This document shows positions 26,874 through 35,900 of a stretch of 64,000 nt of DNA, piece after piece. Source of the stretch: Paracoccus sp. MKU1. Lineage in GTDB: Bacteria > Pseudomonadota > Alphaproteobacteria > Rhodobacterales > Rhodobacteraceae. The translations under genes and the position numbers were made by a program. The DNA lies in the NCBI RefSeq assembly GCF_001447385.1, contig NZ_LLWQ01000163.1:38243-102242 (forward strand), given 5' to 3'. The notes beneath the pieces were generated by a model that was not told the DNA's origin, searched no databases, and worked only from the letters and a program-made list of their open reading frames with translations. How positions within the stretch are numbered: position 1 is the first letter of the stretch; every line of letters begins with the position of its first letter.

Positions 26874-27791
26874 ATGCTCGAGCTTGGCTCCGCCCCCGCC
26901 CCCAAAGACGCCGCCCCCGCCGATATCATCAAGGATGTGACCGAGGCGACCTTCATGGCCGATGTGGTCGATGCCTCGATGAAGGTGCCGGTGATCGTCG
27001 ATTTCTGGGCGCCCTGGTGCGGCCCCTGCAAGACGCTGGGCCCGCAGCTCGAGGCCGAGGTGGCCCGCCACAAGGGCCGCGTCCGCATGGCCAAGGTCAA
27101 TGTGGACGAGAACCAGATGATCGCCGGCCAGTTGCGGGTGCAGTCGATCCCGACGGTCTATGCCTTCTTCCAGGGCCAGCCTGTCGACGGCTTCCAGGGC
27201 GCGATCCCGCAAAGCCAGATCAAGCAGTTCGTCGAGAAGCTGGTCGCCCTGGGCGGCGATGACGGCGGGCTGGCCGAGGCGCTGGAGGCGGCCGAGGCGA
27301 TGATCGCCGAGGGCGCGGCCGAGGATGCCGCCGAGACCTTTTCGGCCATCCTGGGCGAGGAGCCCGAGAATCCTGCCGCCTGGGGCGGGCTGATCCGCGC
27401 CCATCTGGCCGCCGGTCACCCGGACCGGGCCGAGGAGGCGCTGGCGCAGGTGCCCGCCGCCGCTGCCAATGCCGCGCCGGTCGAGGCGGCCCGCGCGCAG
27501 TTGCAACTGGCGCGGCAGGCCGCGAGCGCCGGTCCCCTGGACGAGTTGCGCCAGAAGGTCGAGGCCGATCCCGCCGACCAGCAGGCGCGTTTCGATTATG
27601 CCACCGCGCTGCATGCGGCGGGCGAGGTCGAGGAGGCGATCGACCAGTTGCTGGAGGGGTTCCGCCGCGACCGCGACTGGAACGAGGGCGCGGCCAAGGC
27701 GCAGCTTCTGACCATCTTCGATGCCATGAAACCCACCGATCCGCTGGCGCAGAAGGGGCGCCGCCGGCTGTCCTCGCTGATCTTCGCCTGA
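26874..27791 (+). CDS. ybbN: Thioredoxin-domain/TPR co-chaperone (YbbN/CnoX-like)
   Basis: Protein of 305 aa. A thioredoxin fold occupies residues 20-130, with active site FWAPWCGPCKTLGPQLE (CGPC). Helical TPR-like repeats follow to the end (AEALEAAEAMIAEGAAEDAA, RFDYATALHAAGEVEEAIDQ). This layout is the YbbN/CnoX family, which holds unfolding proteins under oxidative stress and hands them to GroEL or DnaK. Next is a LON-domain gene 1 base later and then a Trm112 gene, forming a three-gene operon. Confidence 0.9.
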   Translation: MLELGSAPAPKDAAPADIIKDVTEATFMADVVDASMKVPVIVDFWAPWCGPCKTLGPQLEAEVARHKGRVRMAKVNVDENQMIAGQLRVQSIPTVYAFFQGQPVDGFQGAIPQSQIKQFVEKLVALGGDDGGLAEALEAAEAMIAEGAAEDAAETFSAILGEEPENPAAWGGLIRAHLAAGHPDRAEEALAQVPAAAANAAPVEAARAQLQLARQAASAGPLDELRQKVEADPADQQARFDYATALHAAGEVEEAIDQLLEGFRRDRDWNEGAAKAQLLTIFDAMKPTDPLAQKGRRRLSSLIFA

Positions 27792-27792
27792 C

Positions 27793-28431
27793 ATGTCGCG
27801 CGGCATCGACCTGCCCGAGACCGTCCCGCTGTTCCCGCTGCCGGGCGCGGTGCTGATGCCCCGCACCCGCCTGCCGTTGCAGATCTTCGAACCGCGCTAC
27901 TTGCAGATGGTCGAGGACGTGCTGAAGACCCCGGCGCGGCTGATCGGCATGATCCAGCCGGCCGAAGGCGGGCTCGATTCGCTGGCTTCGGTCGGCTGCG
28001 CGGGACGGATCGTGGCCTTTTCCGAACTGGACGACGGCCGGCTGATGATCTCGCTCAAGGCGCGCTCGCGCTTTCGGCTGAACGAGGTGCGGCCCGGCTT
28101 TACCCCCTATCTGCGCGGCCAGGTGGACTGGTCGGGCTATGAGGCCGACCTGGCCGCCCAGGCCGAGGAGGATCCGCGGTTCGAGCGCAAGGCCTTCATG
28201 GCGCGGCTGGGCCGCTATATGGAGCAGCGCGGCCTGTCCACCGACTGGGACGCCGCCGCGGCGTCCGAGGCCGAGACGCTGATCAATTCGCTGTCCATGC
28301 TGCTGCCCTTCGCCCCCGAGGAAAAGCAGGCCCTGCTGGAGGCGCCGACGCTGTTCAAGCGCCGGGTGCTGCTGGAGGGGCTGCTGGAATACGCCCTGCA
28401 CGGCGGCGACAACGAGGAGACGATCCAGTGA
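27793..28431 (+). CDS. LON substrate-binding-domain protein
   Basis: Protein of 212 aa consisting of the Lon N-terminal (PUA-like) domain with no ATPase or protease part: [38 protein letters not shown], then [19 protein letters not shown] and a C-terminal helical segment ending [12 protein letters not shown]. Such proteins are common in alphaproteobacteria; function is uncertain, with protein quality control suggested by the YbbN neighbour. It begins one base after the YbbN stop and overlaps Trm112 by 4 bases. Confidence 0.9.
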   Translation: MSRGIDLPETVPLFPLPGAVLMPRTRLPLQIFEPRYLQMVEDVLKTPARLIGMIQPAEGGLDSLASVGCAGRIVAFSELDDGRLMISLKARSRFRLNEVRPGFTPYLRGQVDWSGYEADLAAQAEEDPRFERKAFMARLGRYMEQRGLSTDWDAAAASEAETLINSLSMLLPFAPEEKQALLEAPTLFKRRVLLEGLLEYALHGGDNEETIQ

Positions 28432-28619
28432 CCGACACAAGCGAACACGGCTATGACCGCCACATGCTCGAGGCGCTGGTCTGCCCGGTGACGCATACGA
28501 CGCTGCGCTATGATGCCAAGGCGCAGGAGTTGATCTCGGAGGCGGCCGGGCTGGCCTTTCCGATCCGCGACGGCATCCCGATCATGCTGCTGAACGAGGC
28601 GCGCCAGATCCGCGCCTGA
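28428..28619 (+). CDS. Trm112-family small protein
   Basis: Protein of 63 aa. [20 protein letters not shown] then [20 protein letters not shown] are the hallmark stretches of the Trm112/DUF343 family. The zinc cysteines of the eukaryotic protein are mostly lost, as usual in bacteria: only CP remains. Eukaryotic Trm112 activates RNA and protein methyltransferases; the bacterial role is not settled. It overlaps the LON-domain gene (ATGA-type overlap). Confidence 0.9.
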   Translation: MTDTSEHGYDRHMLEALVCPVTHTTLRYDAKAQELISEAAGLAFPIRDGIPIMLLNEARQIRA

Positions 28620-28627
28620 GGAAAGGG

Positions 28628-28664
28628 CGGGCGCACGGACGGCTTGGGGGAGGCCGTGCGCCCG
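28628..28664. terminator. Bidirectional terminator hairpin
   Basis: CGGGCGCACGG (28628-28638) pairs with CCGTGCGCCCG (28654-28664), 11 bp perfect, between the convergent Trm112 and DUF779 genes. Confidence 0.75.
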
Positions 28665-28672
28665 CGTCGCGG

Positions 28673-29029
28673 TCAGAGCCGGCAGATCTCGGACCGCACC
28701 AGGAAGCGCCGCTCGCGGCCGTTGTCCAGGCTGAACATGCCGCCGCGACCCGGCACCACGTCGATGATCAGGCGGGTGTGCTTCCAGGCTTCGTATTGGC
28801 TGGCCGAGATATAGAAGGGCATGCCGCCGATTTCGCCCAGCTTCACGTCATGCGCGCCGATGCGGAATTCGCCCTGCGGGTAGCACATGGGCGAGGACCC
28901 GTCGCAGCAGCCCCCGGACTGGTGGAACAGCACCGGCCCGTGATCGGCGACGATCTCGGCCAGCAGCGCCAGCGCCGCCGGGGTGGCCTCGACCTGGTCC
29001 GGCCCATCGGGGTTGGCGACGGGTTCCAT
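28673..29029 (-). CDS. DUF779 domain protein
   Basis: Protein of 118 aa. The signature is VLFHQSGGCCDGSSPMCYPQ near residue 32, with three or four conserved cysteines, then FYISASQYEAWKHTRLIIDV and the end GRERRFLVRSEICRL. DUF779 genes usually accompany aldehyde or alcohol dehydrogenase genes; the cysteines suggest metal binding, but no activity is known to me. It begins 2 bases after the ADH stop and is third in the ALDH-ADH-DUF779 operon. Confidence 0.9.
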   Translation of the reverse strand: MEPVANPDGPDQVEATPAALALLAEIVADHGPVLFHQSGGCCDGSSPMCYPQGEFRIGAHDVKLGEIGGMPFYISASQYEAWKHTRLIIDVVPGRGGMFSLDNGRERRFLVRSEICRL

Positions 29030-29031
29030 GG

Positions 29032-30066
29032 TCAATCCGCCAGATCCAGCACCATGCGGCCCTCGATCTGGCCCTGGTGCATCTTGCCGAAGATGTCGTT
29101 GATATCCTCGAGCTTCGCCGTGTGCACGGTCGCCTTGACCTTGCCCTCGCCGGCGAAATCCAGCGATTCCTGCAAGTCCAGCCGCGTGCCGACGATCGAG
29201 CCGCGCACGGTGATGCCGTTCAGCACCATGCCGAAGATGTCCAGCGGGAAGTCGCCCGGGGGCAGGCCGTTCAGCGCCACCGTGCCGCCGCGCGCCACCA
29301 TGCCGATGGCCTGCTCGAAGGCCTTGCGGCCGACCGCCGTCACCAGCACGCCCTGCGCGCCGCCGTCGGTCTGTTTCTTGATCGCGGCCGCCGGGTCGGG
29401 GTCGGTCGCGGCGTTCACCGTCACCGTGGCGCCCAGCTTGCGGGCCAGCGCCAGCTTCTCGTCGTCGATGTCCACGGCGGCGACGTTCAGGCCCATGGCC
29501 TTGGCATATTGCACCGCCATGTGCCCCAGCCCGCCGATGCCCGAGATCACCACCCAGTCGCCGGGCTTGGTATCGGTGACCTTCAGCCCCTTGTAGACGG
29601 TCACGCCCGCGCAGAGCACGGGGGCGATGTCCAGGAAATCGACGTTCTTGGGCAGGTGGCCGACATAGTTCGGATCGGCCACGACGTAATCGGCAAAGCC
29701 GCCATTCACCGAATAGCCGGTGTTGAGCTGGCTTTCGCACAAGGTTTCCCAGCCGCCCAGGCAATGCCGGCAATGGCCGCAGGCGGTATAGAGCCAGGGC
29801 ACGCCGACCCGATCGCCTTCCTTGACATGCTTCACCCCGGCGCCGACGGCCGAGACGAAGCCCACGCCTTCATGACCGGGGATGAAGGGCGGATTCGGCT
29901 TGACCGGCCAGTCGCCCTCGGCGGCGTGCAGGTCGGTGTGGCAGACGCCGGAGGCCTGGATCCTGACCTGGATCATGCCGGGGCCGGGCTCGGGGACCGG
30001 CACCTCGTCGATGGTCAGCGGCTTGCCGAATGCGCGCACGACGGCGGCTTTCATGGTCTTGGCCAT
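29032..30066 (-). CDS. adhP: Zinc-dependent alcohol dehydrogenase (AdhP/AdhI type)
   Basis: Protein of 344 aa. Catalytic zinc site: [20 protein letters not shown] and PGHEGVGFV (about residues 38-75). Structural zinc: [20 protein letters not shown] with four cysteines (about 98-112). NAD site [17 protein letters not shown] near 178. Oxidises primary alcohols such as ethanol with NAD+; the aldehyde goes to the dehydrogenase encoded just upstream. GCAAGGAG precedes the ATG at 30066, which gives the normal family start [17 protein letters not shown]. Confidence 0.92.
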   Translation of the reverse strand: MAKTMKAAVVRAFGKPLTIDEVPVPEPGPGMIQVRIQASGVCHTDLHAAEGDWPVKPNPPFIPGHEGVGFVSAVGAGVKHVKEGDRVGVPWLYTACGHCRHCLGGWETLCESQLNTGYSVNGGFADYVVADPNYVGHLPKNVDFLDIAPVLCAGVTVYKGLKVTDTKPGDWVVISGIGGLGHMAVQYAKAMGLNVAAVDIDDEKLALARKLGATVTVNAATDPDPAAAIKKQTDGGAQGVLVTAVGRKAFEQAIGMVARGGTVALNGLPPGDFPLDIFGMVLNGITVRGSIVGTRLDLQESLDFAGEGKVKATVHTAKLEDINDIFGKMHQGQIEGRMVLDLAD

Positions 30067-30157
30067 GAGGGGGAACTCCTTGCAGTTGCTCTTGGGGGAG
30101 GGAAGCGGAGGGGGAGGAGGGTGCCGGGCGCTGGGTGACGTGCGCCCGGCCATTCCA

Positions 30158-31684
30158 TCAGAAGAAGCCCAGCTTCTTCGGGGAATAGCTGACCAGCATG
30201 TTCTTGGTCTGCTGATAGTGGTCCAGCATCATCTTGTGCGTCTCGCGCCCGATGCCCGACTGCTTGTAGCCGCCGAAGGCCGCATGAGCCGGATAGGCGT
30301 GATAGCAGTTGGTCCAGACCCGCCCCGCCTTGATGCCGCGGCCCATGCGGTAGCAAGTATTGGCATCGCGCGACCACACGCCGGCGCCAAGGCCGTAAAG
30401 CGTGTCGTTGGCGATCTCCAGCGCCTCGGCCTGGTCCTTGAAGGTGGTGACCGAGACCACCGGGCCGAAGATTTCCTCCTGGAAGATCCGCATCTTGTTG
30501 TTGCCGCGGAAGATCGTCGGCTCGATGTAATAGCCGCCCGACAGCTCGCCGCCCAGATCGGCCGCCTTGCCGCCGGTCAGCACCTCGGCGCCTTCCTTCC
30601 TGCCGATGTCGAGATAGCTGAGGATCTTTTCCTTCTGCTCGCTCGACGCCTGCGCGCCGATCATGGTGTCGCTTTCGCGCGGGTCGCCCTGCTTGATCGC
30701 CTGCACGCGCTGGACCGCGCGTTCCATGAACTTGTCATAGATCGATTCCTGGATCAGCACGCGCGACGGGCAGGTGCAGACCTCGCCCTGGTTCAGCGCG
30801 AACATGGTAAAGCCTTCCAGCGCCTTGTCGAAGAAATCGTCATCCTCGCGCGCGACATCGGCAAAGAAGATGTTCGGCGACTTGCCGCCCAGTTCCAGCG
30901 TCACCGGGATCAGGTTCTCGCTGGCATATTGCATGATCAGCCGCCCGGTCGTCGTCTCGCCGGTAAAGGCGATCTTGGCGATCCGGTTGCTGGACGCCAG
31001 CGGCTTGCCGGCCTCGAGCCCGAAGCCGTTGACGATGTTCAGCACGCCCGGCGGCAGCAGGTCGCCGATCAGGTTGGCCCAGACCATGATGCCGGCGGGG
31101 GTCTGCTCGGCCGGTTTCAGCACCACGCAATTGCCGGCGGCAATCGCCGGGGCCAGCTTCCAGCAGGCCATCAGCAGCGGAAAGTTCCACGGGATGATCT
31201 GCCCCACCACGCCCAGCGGCTCGTGGAAGTGATAGGCGACGGTGTCGTCGTCGATCTGGCTGATCGAGCCTTCCTGCGCCCGCAGCACGCCGGCGAAATA
31301 GCGGAAATGGTCGATGGCCAGCGGCAGGTCGGCGGCCATGGTCTCGCGGATCGGCTTGCCGTTGTCCCAGGTCTCGGCGGTGGCGAGCAGTTCCAGGTTC
31401 TGCTCCATCCGGTCGGCGATCTTCAACATGATGTTGGCGCGCTCGGCCGGGCTGGTCGCGCCCCATTTGTCCTTGGCGGCATGGGCGGCATCCAGCGCCA
31501 GTTCGATATCGCCGGCCTCGGAGCGCGCGATCTGGCCGATCTCGGCGCCGGTGATCGGGGTCGTGTTGGTGAAATACTTGCCCGAGACGGGCGCCACCCA
31601 TTCGCCGCCGATGAAATTGTCGTAGCGCGCCTCGAAGGGCAGCGCGTTCACGCCCCGGAAAGGATGCGTCTGATCGTTCGGCAT
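30158..31684 (-). CDS. NAD-dependent aldehyde dehydrogenase (ExaC/AldB-like)
   Basis: Protein of 508 aa. Catalytic cysteine in [14 protein letters not shown] near residue 300, the glutamate in [12 protein letters not shown] near 265, the cofactor region [12 protein letters not shown], and [11 protein letters not shown] near 395. The family includes ExaC and AldB, NAD+ acetaldehyde dehydrogenases linked to ethanol oxidation. First gene of the operon with adhP and the DUF779 gene; the regulator gene with a GAF domain lies upstream on the same strand, 105 bases away. AGGAGGAAGATC is the ribosome site. Confidence 0.93.
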   Translation of the reverse strand: MPNDQTHPFRGVNALPFEARYDNFIGGEWVAPVSGKYFTNTTPITGAEIGQIARSEAGDIELALDAAHAAKDKWGATSPAERANIMLKIADRMEQNLELLATAETWDNGKPIRETMAADLPLAIDHFRYFAGVLRAQEGSISQIDDDTVAYHFHEPLGVVGQIIPWNFPLLMACWKLAPAIAAGNCVVLKPAEQTPAGIMVWANLIGDLLPPGVLNIVNGFGLEAGKPLASSNRIAKIAFTGETTTGRLIMQYASENLIPVTLELGGKSPNIFFADVAREDDDFFDKALEGFTMFALNQGEVCTCPSRVLIQESIYDKFMERAVQRVQAIKQGDPRESDTMIGAQASSEQKEKILSYLDIGRKEGAEVLTGGKAADLGGELSGGYYIEPTIFRGNNKMRIFQEEIFGPVVSVTTFKDQAEALEIANDTLYGLGAGVWSRDANTCYRMGRGIKAGRVWTNCYHAYPAHAAFGGYKQSGIGRETHKMMLDHYQQTKNMLVSYSPKKLGFF

Positions 31685-31721
31685 GATCTTCCTCCTGTCA
31701 TCCCGGCTCCTCCAGCCGGTT

Positions 31722-31737
31722 GCACAAGAGCCTGTGC
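31722..31737. promoter_or_regulatory. Palindrome upstream of the aldehyde dehydrogenase gene
   Basis: GCACA-AGAGCC-TGTGC, 5-base arms around a 6-base spacer, in the 105-base gap before the ALDH gene. Could be an activator or repressor site. The nearby GGCAC and TGC do not have the 10-base spacing of a sigma-54 promoter. Confidence 0.3.
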
Positions 31738-31789
31738 CCGGACGCCTTCCGGGTCAACGCGGGGCTTCGCGCCGCGGGGCGGATGTGTT

Positions 31790-32788
31790 TCAGGGGCGAG
31801 ACAGTTTGCCGGGATTTTCGTCGATGCCCAGCCGCGCCATGCGGCGGTAGAGCGTGGCGCGTCCCACCCCCAGCGCGCGGGCGGCGGCCGAGACATTGCC
31901 CTCGGCCCTGGCCAGCGCGCGAATCACCGCGGCGCGTTCGGCGCGCTCGAATCCGGTCGCGTCGTCCTGCCGGCCCAGCAGGTCCGAGGCCGGGCGCGGG
32001 CGCAACTGCCCCTCTTTCTCCAGGCCGAAGGCGCGGCGGGCGGCGCGGTTGGCGCCGATGGCCAAGTCGTCCTTGTCCACCGCGATCAGCAGCGTGCCGT
32101 CCTCGACCCCCTCGGCCTGCGGCGCGATGATCCGCGCACCAGGGAAGGATACGCGGAAGAAGGCCGCCTCGATCGCCCGCGCGCTATGCGCGACCTGCGC
32201 CGCGATCAGCGCGTTCAGCCGCTCGGTATGGTCGGCACGGGCCGAGCTGACGTCCAGCGCCGCGATCAGCCCACCGTCCGGCCCCCAGATCGGCGCATCC
32301 ATGCAGGACAGCCCGGTATTGCGGGCATAGAAATGTTCGTCGCGGTGGATGGTGACCTGCCGCCCCTCGGCCAGACAAGTGCCGATGCCGTTGGTGCCCT
32401 GCACCTCCTCGGACCAGTCCATGCCGCGCCACAGCCCCCAGCCGCGAAAGGTGGCGGCGTCGCCCTGGCTGACGCGATGCTCCAGCACGATGCCCTGCGC
32501 ATCGGTCAGCAGCAGGTTGCAGCCGGTCGGGCAGACCAGCTGGAACAGCTGGTCCAGCTGCGGCCGGGCGACGGCGATGAAGCGGTCCATGCGCTCGACG
32601 CGCTCGGACAGTTCGCGCTCGGTCAGGCGGCGCGGCTCGGGTGGCCGGGTCGGGTCCAGCCCGTGCTTGAGCATCGAGCGGCGCCAGCTTGCCGCCAGCC
32701 GGGTGACGGCGCCGGGCGATTGCGACGCCTGCACCACGCGGTCCTCGTGGCGGGTTGTGCTGGGCGTTGCCGGGCGGGTCTCGGGCAA
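31790..32788 (-). CDS. GAF-domain / Fis-type HTH regulator lacking an AAA+ domain (AcoR-like)
   Basis: Protein of 332 aa. N-terminal sensor region with GAF-like stretch (CNLLLTDAQGIVLEHRVSQG, EVQGTNGIGTCLAEGRQVTI, LSCMDAPIWGPDGGLIAALD; about residues 80-195), then a PAS-like segment (LLIAVDKDDLAIGANRAARR), and a C-terminal Fis helix-turn-helix (ALARAEGNVSAAARALGVGR, ATLYRRMARLGI; about 285-325). AcoR-type activators carry a sigma-54 AAA+ domain between these parts. It is absent here, so sigma-54 activation by itself is unlikely. Probably controls the ALDH-ADH operon that follows, in response to alcohol or aldehyde. Confidence 0.88.
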   Translation of the reverse strand: MPETRPATPSTTRHEDRVVQASQSPGAVTRLAASWRRSMLKHGLDPTRPPEPRRLTERELSERVERMDRFIAVARPQLDQLFQLVCPTGCNLLLTDAQGIVLEHRVSQGDAATFRGWGLWRGMDWSEEVQGTNGIGTCLAEGRQVTIHRDEHFYARNTGLSCMDAPIWGPDGGLIAALDVSSARADHTERLNALIAAQVAHSARAIEAAFFRVSFPGARIIAPQAEGVEDGTLLIAVDKDDLAIGANRAARRAFGLEKEGQLRPRPASDLLGRQDDATGFERAERAAVIRALARAEGNVSAAARALGVGRATLYRRMARLGIDENPGKLSRP

Positions 32789-32880
32789 GGCGTCCTCCCC
32801 TTCCTTACGCGATGGCGGGATTATTGCCCGGGCGGGTGCGATGGGGCAAGCAATGCTTTCGTGAAGCGCCTGCGACGAAA

Positions 32881-32907
32881 CACCCCGGCCGTTTCGGGGC
32901 CGGGGTG
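32881..32907 (-). terminator. Terminator of the alpha-2-macroglobulin gene
   Basis: CACCCCGGCC-GTTTCGG-GGCCGGGGTG, a perfect 10-bp stem 10 bases past the minus-strand stop at 32918, followed by TTTCG on the minus strand. Confidence 0.75.
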
Positions 32908-32917
32908 CTTGCGGTTT

Positions 32918-35900
32918 TCAGGGCGTGACGGTGACGGTGCCGCCGTCGCTCCAGGCGCGGAACTCGGGGCGATACATGTCCTCGACGCTGGCGGCCGGGT
33001 GGCGGAATTCGCCCGGCGTTACGGCGCGGACGATATAGGCCAGCCGGAATCGCTCGGCCGAGGTCCAGGTCAGCGCCGCCGCGAAACGGTCGGCGCGGAA
33101 CTCGGTCATCTCGGCATCGGTCCGGCCCTCCAGCCAGTCCAGCGCCGAGACATCGCCGGCGCGCAAGAGGTTCGGGTTGTCGATCTCCCATCCCGCCGGC
33201 AGGGGATCGGCGATCACCAGCCGGCCGCCGCCCTCGGATTGCGGCGAGATTTCCAGCTCCACCACCATGCGCGTGCCCTGCGTCACGCTGGAAGGGTCCA
33301 GTGCCTCGCCCTCCATGCTGTAATAGTGGCGCGCGATGGTATAGCCCTTGCCGCCCGCCGCGACCGGGCCGGCGGGCTTGCCGGTCGCGGTCAGCGTTAC
33401 CTCCAGCGCGCTCTCGCCGGTATTGGCGATGGTCGCATCCGCCGGCAGGCTTGCGACCGGCTGGGTCAGCGCCACCCCGTTCAGCGTCGCGGGCGGGGTC
33501 GCGCTGAACAGCGACTGCGCCGCCAGCACCGTCCAGACCGATTCCTGCGTGGACAGGCTGCGCCCCTCCTCCTCGGCCCGGGCGATGCGCTCGGCGATCT
33601 GGCTGGTCAGGTCGGTGGCATCGACGGCCTGCGTCTTTGCCTCGGCCGCCAGCGCCAGCAGCGCGGTCGCATCGCGCAACCTGGTGCCGTAATCGGCGCG
33701 GAAGGCATAGGGCTCGGGCGCGCCGAGATTCAAGAGGTTGCGCGCCTGCGTGAACAGGCGATCCGCCCGGCTCTGGTCGCCATAGGAGGCCAGCGCCGCG
33801 CCCAGATTGGCCGCGCCCATCGGGGTCGAGAACGATCCGGCGGCGGTATCGGCGTAATAGCGCAGATCGCCCACCGTCGCCGCCCGTTCCCGTGCCAGCA
33901 CCGCCAGCGCATAGGCCAGCGCCGCGTTTTCCTCGGCCGAGGCGGCGCCGGGTTCGGTGGCGTAATTGGCGCGGTTGCGCAGGTTGTCGATGGCCATGCG
34001 GAAGCCGGTCTCCGGCACCTGATAGCCCGCCGCCCGCGCCCGCGACAGGAAGTCGGTGACATAGGCCTCAAGCCACAGATCGCCCGAATCGGCATACCAC
34101 AGGCCGAAGCCGCCGTTCGAGCCCTGCCGGGTCAGGATCTGGGTGATCGCCTTTTGCACCTGCTCGGCCGTGTCGCTGCCCTCGACGCCCTCGGCGGCGG
34201 CAAGGCTGGGCAGGTAGATCAGCGGCATCGCCCCCGAGGCCAGCTGCTCGGTGCAGCCATAGGGATAGCGCGCCAGCCGCATCAGCGCGCCGGCCACGTC
34301 CAGCCGGGCATAGGGGCCAAGCGCCGCCGTCACCTCGGCGCCGGGCAGCAGGCCCTGCGTCAGAGCGGGCGGGATGGTCAGGCTTTGCCCCGGCTCGACC
34401 ACCAGACGGTCCTGGCGCTGGATGTCGGATTCGTTCAGCGCGATGGGGATGGCGATGTCCTTGGTCAGCGCCTCGCCGTCCGGGGTGGTCAGCACCAGCC
34501 GCAGGTTGGCGGTGCCAAGCGCCTCGGTCGCGGTCACGGGGATGTCCACCTGCGCCTCGGCCTTTTCGCCCAGCTGCACCTGGGGCTCCACCGAATAGGT
34601 CAAGCCGCCCTCGCCGCCGACCTGCGACAGCGCCAGCCGGACCTCTCCGGCGGGGCCGGAAGTGTGGGTCAGCCGCAGCCCCAGCCGGGCGCTGTCGTTC
34701 GGCGCCAGGAAGGCGGGCGCGGTCACGGTCATCACCACCGGATCGCGCACCAGCACCGAGGCATCGGCCTGGCCCAGGCCCTTGGCGGACCAGACCACGG
34801 CCATGACCCGCACCTCGCCGTTGAAATCGCCCACCGGCACCTCGACGGTGGCGGTGCCGTCCGCGGCCAGGGTCAGCGGGCCCGAGAACCAGCTCATCAG
34901 CTTTTCGGTCGGCGGCGGGGCCTCGGCATTGCCGGCAAGGCTGGCGTCGCCTCCCTCGCGCAGCGCGCCGTCCGGGGCGCCGGTCGGCAGGATCAGCCGC
35001 CCGTAAAGATCGCGCAGCGCCACGCCCAGCCGGCGCTGGCCGAAATAATGCTGCGAGGGGTTCGGCGGCTGGAAGCGGGTCAGGTTCAGGATGCCCTGAT
35101 CGACGGCGGCGACGGTGGCATGCACCGTCTCGCCCGCCGCGCCCTCGACCTTCAGCGTGACGGGGATCGTGCCGCGCGGGCGGGTCTCGGCCGGGGCCTC
35201 GATGCTGGCGGCAAGCCTGCGGTCGCCGGGATCCACGGCGGCATGCGCCAGACCCAGCGCGCGCACCGGCTGGCGGTCGCCGGGCTGCGCCTCGCCCAGC
35301 GGACGGATGGCGCTGACGGTGACATAGACCCCGGCACCCCAATCGTCGGTCACCGGCAGGTCGATCTGGTTCTCGCCCGCCTTCAGCGCCACGGTCTGCA
35401 TCGAGACCAGCCGGTTCGACAGCACCGAGACCAGGCCCAGACCGTCGCTGGCCGCTTCGACCCGGACGCGGGCGGTGTCGCCGCTGCGATAGGCGGGCTT
35501 GTCCAGCACCACCTGCAAGCGGTCGGGCGTCTCGCTGCCGGCGCTCGCTACCGCACCCCAACCGGCATAGAACCGCACCGAGCTTTGCCCGCCCTGACCC
35601 GATGCCGGCTCGGCCACCAGCTCATACTGGCCCCATTCGACCGGGGCGGCGATCTCGGCCGGCGCCTCGCCCGGCTCAGCCGTGCCTTCGGCGATGCGGG
35701 TGCGGCTGGTGATCGCCTCCCAGTTCCATTGCCCGCCCAGCGAATACCATTGGTAATCGGTGTCGATGCGGTTCAACACCCAGCGCACGGGCTCGGCTGC
35801 CGGTTTCAGGTCGGGGCCGACCGCGACCAGCGCGAAACGCGCCTCGCTGTTTTCCGAGACGGTATCGCCCTCGAACAGCGGACGCAGGCCGACGACCGGC

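Noticed and set aside
31685..31789. Possible sigma-54 promoter (GGCAC...TGC) upstream of the aldehyde dehydrogenase
   Set aside because: The distance between GG and GC is about three bases too long for a -24/-12 promoter.
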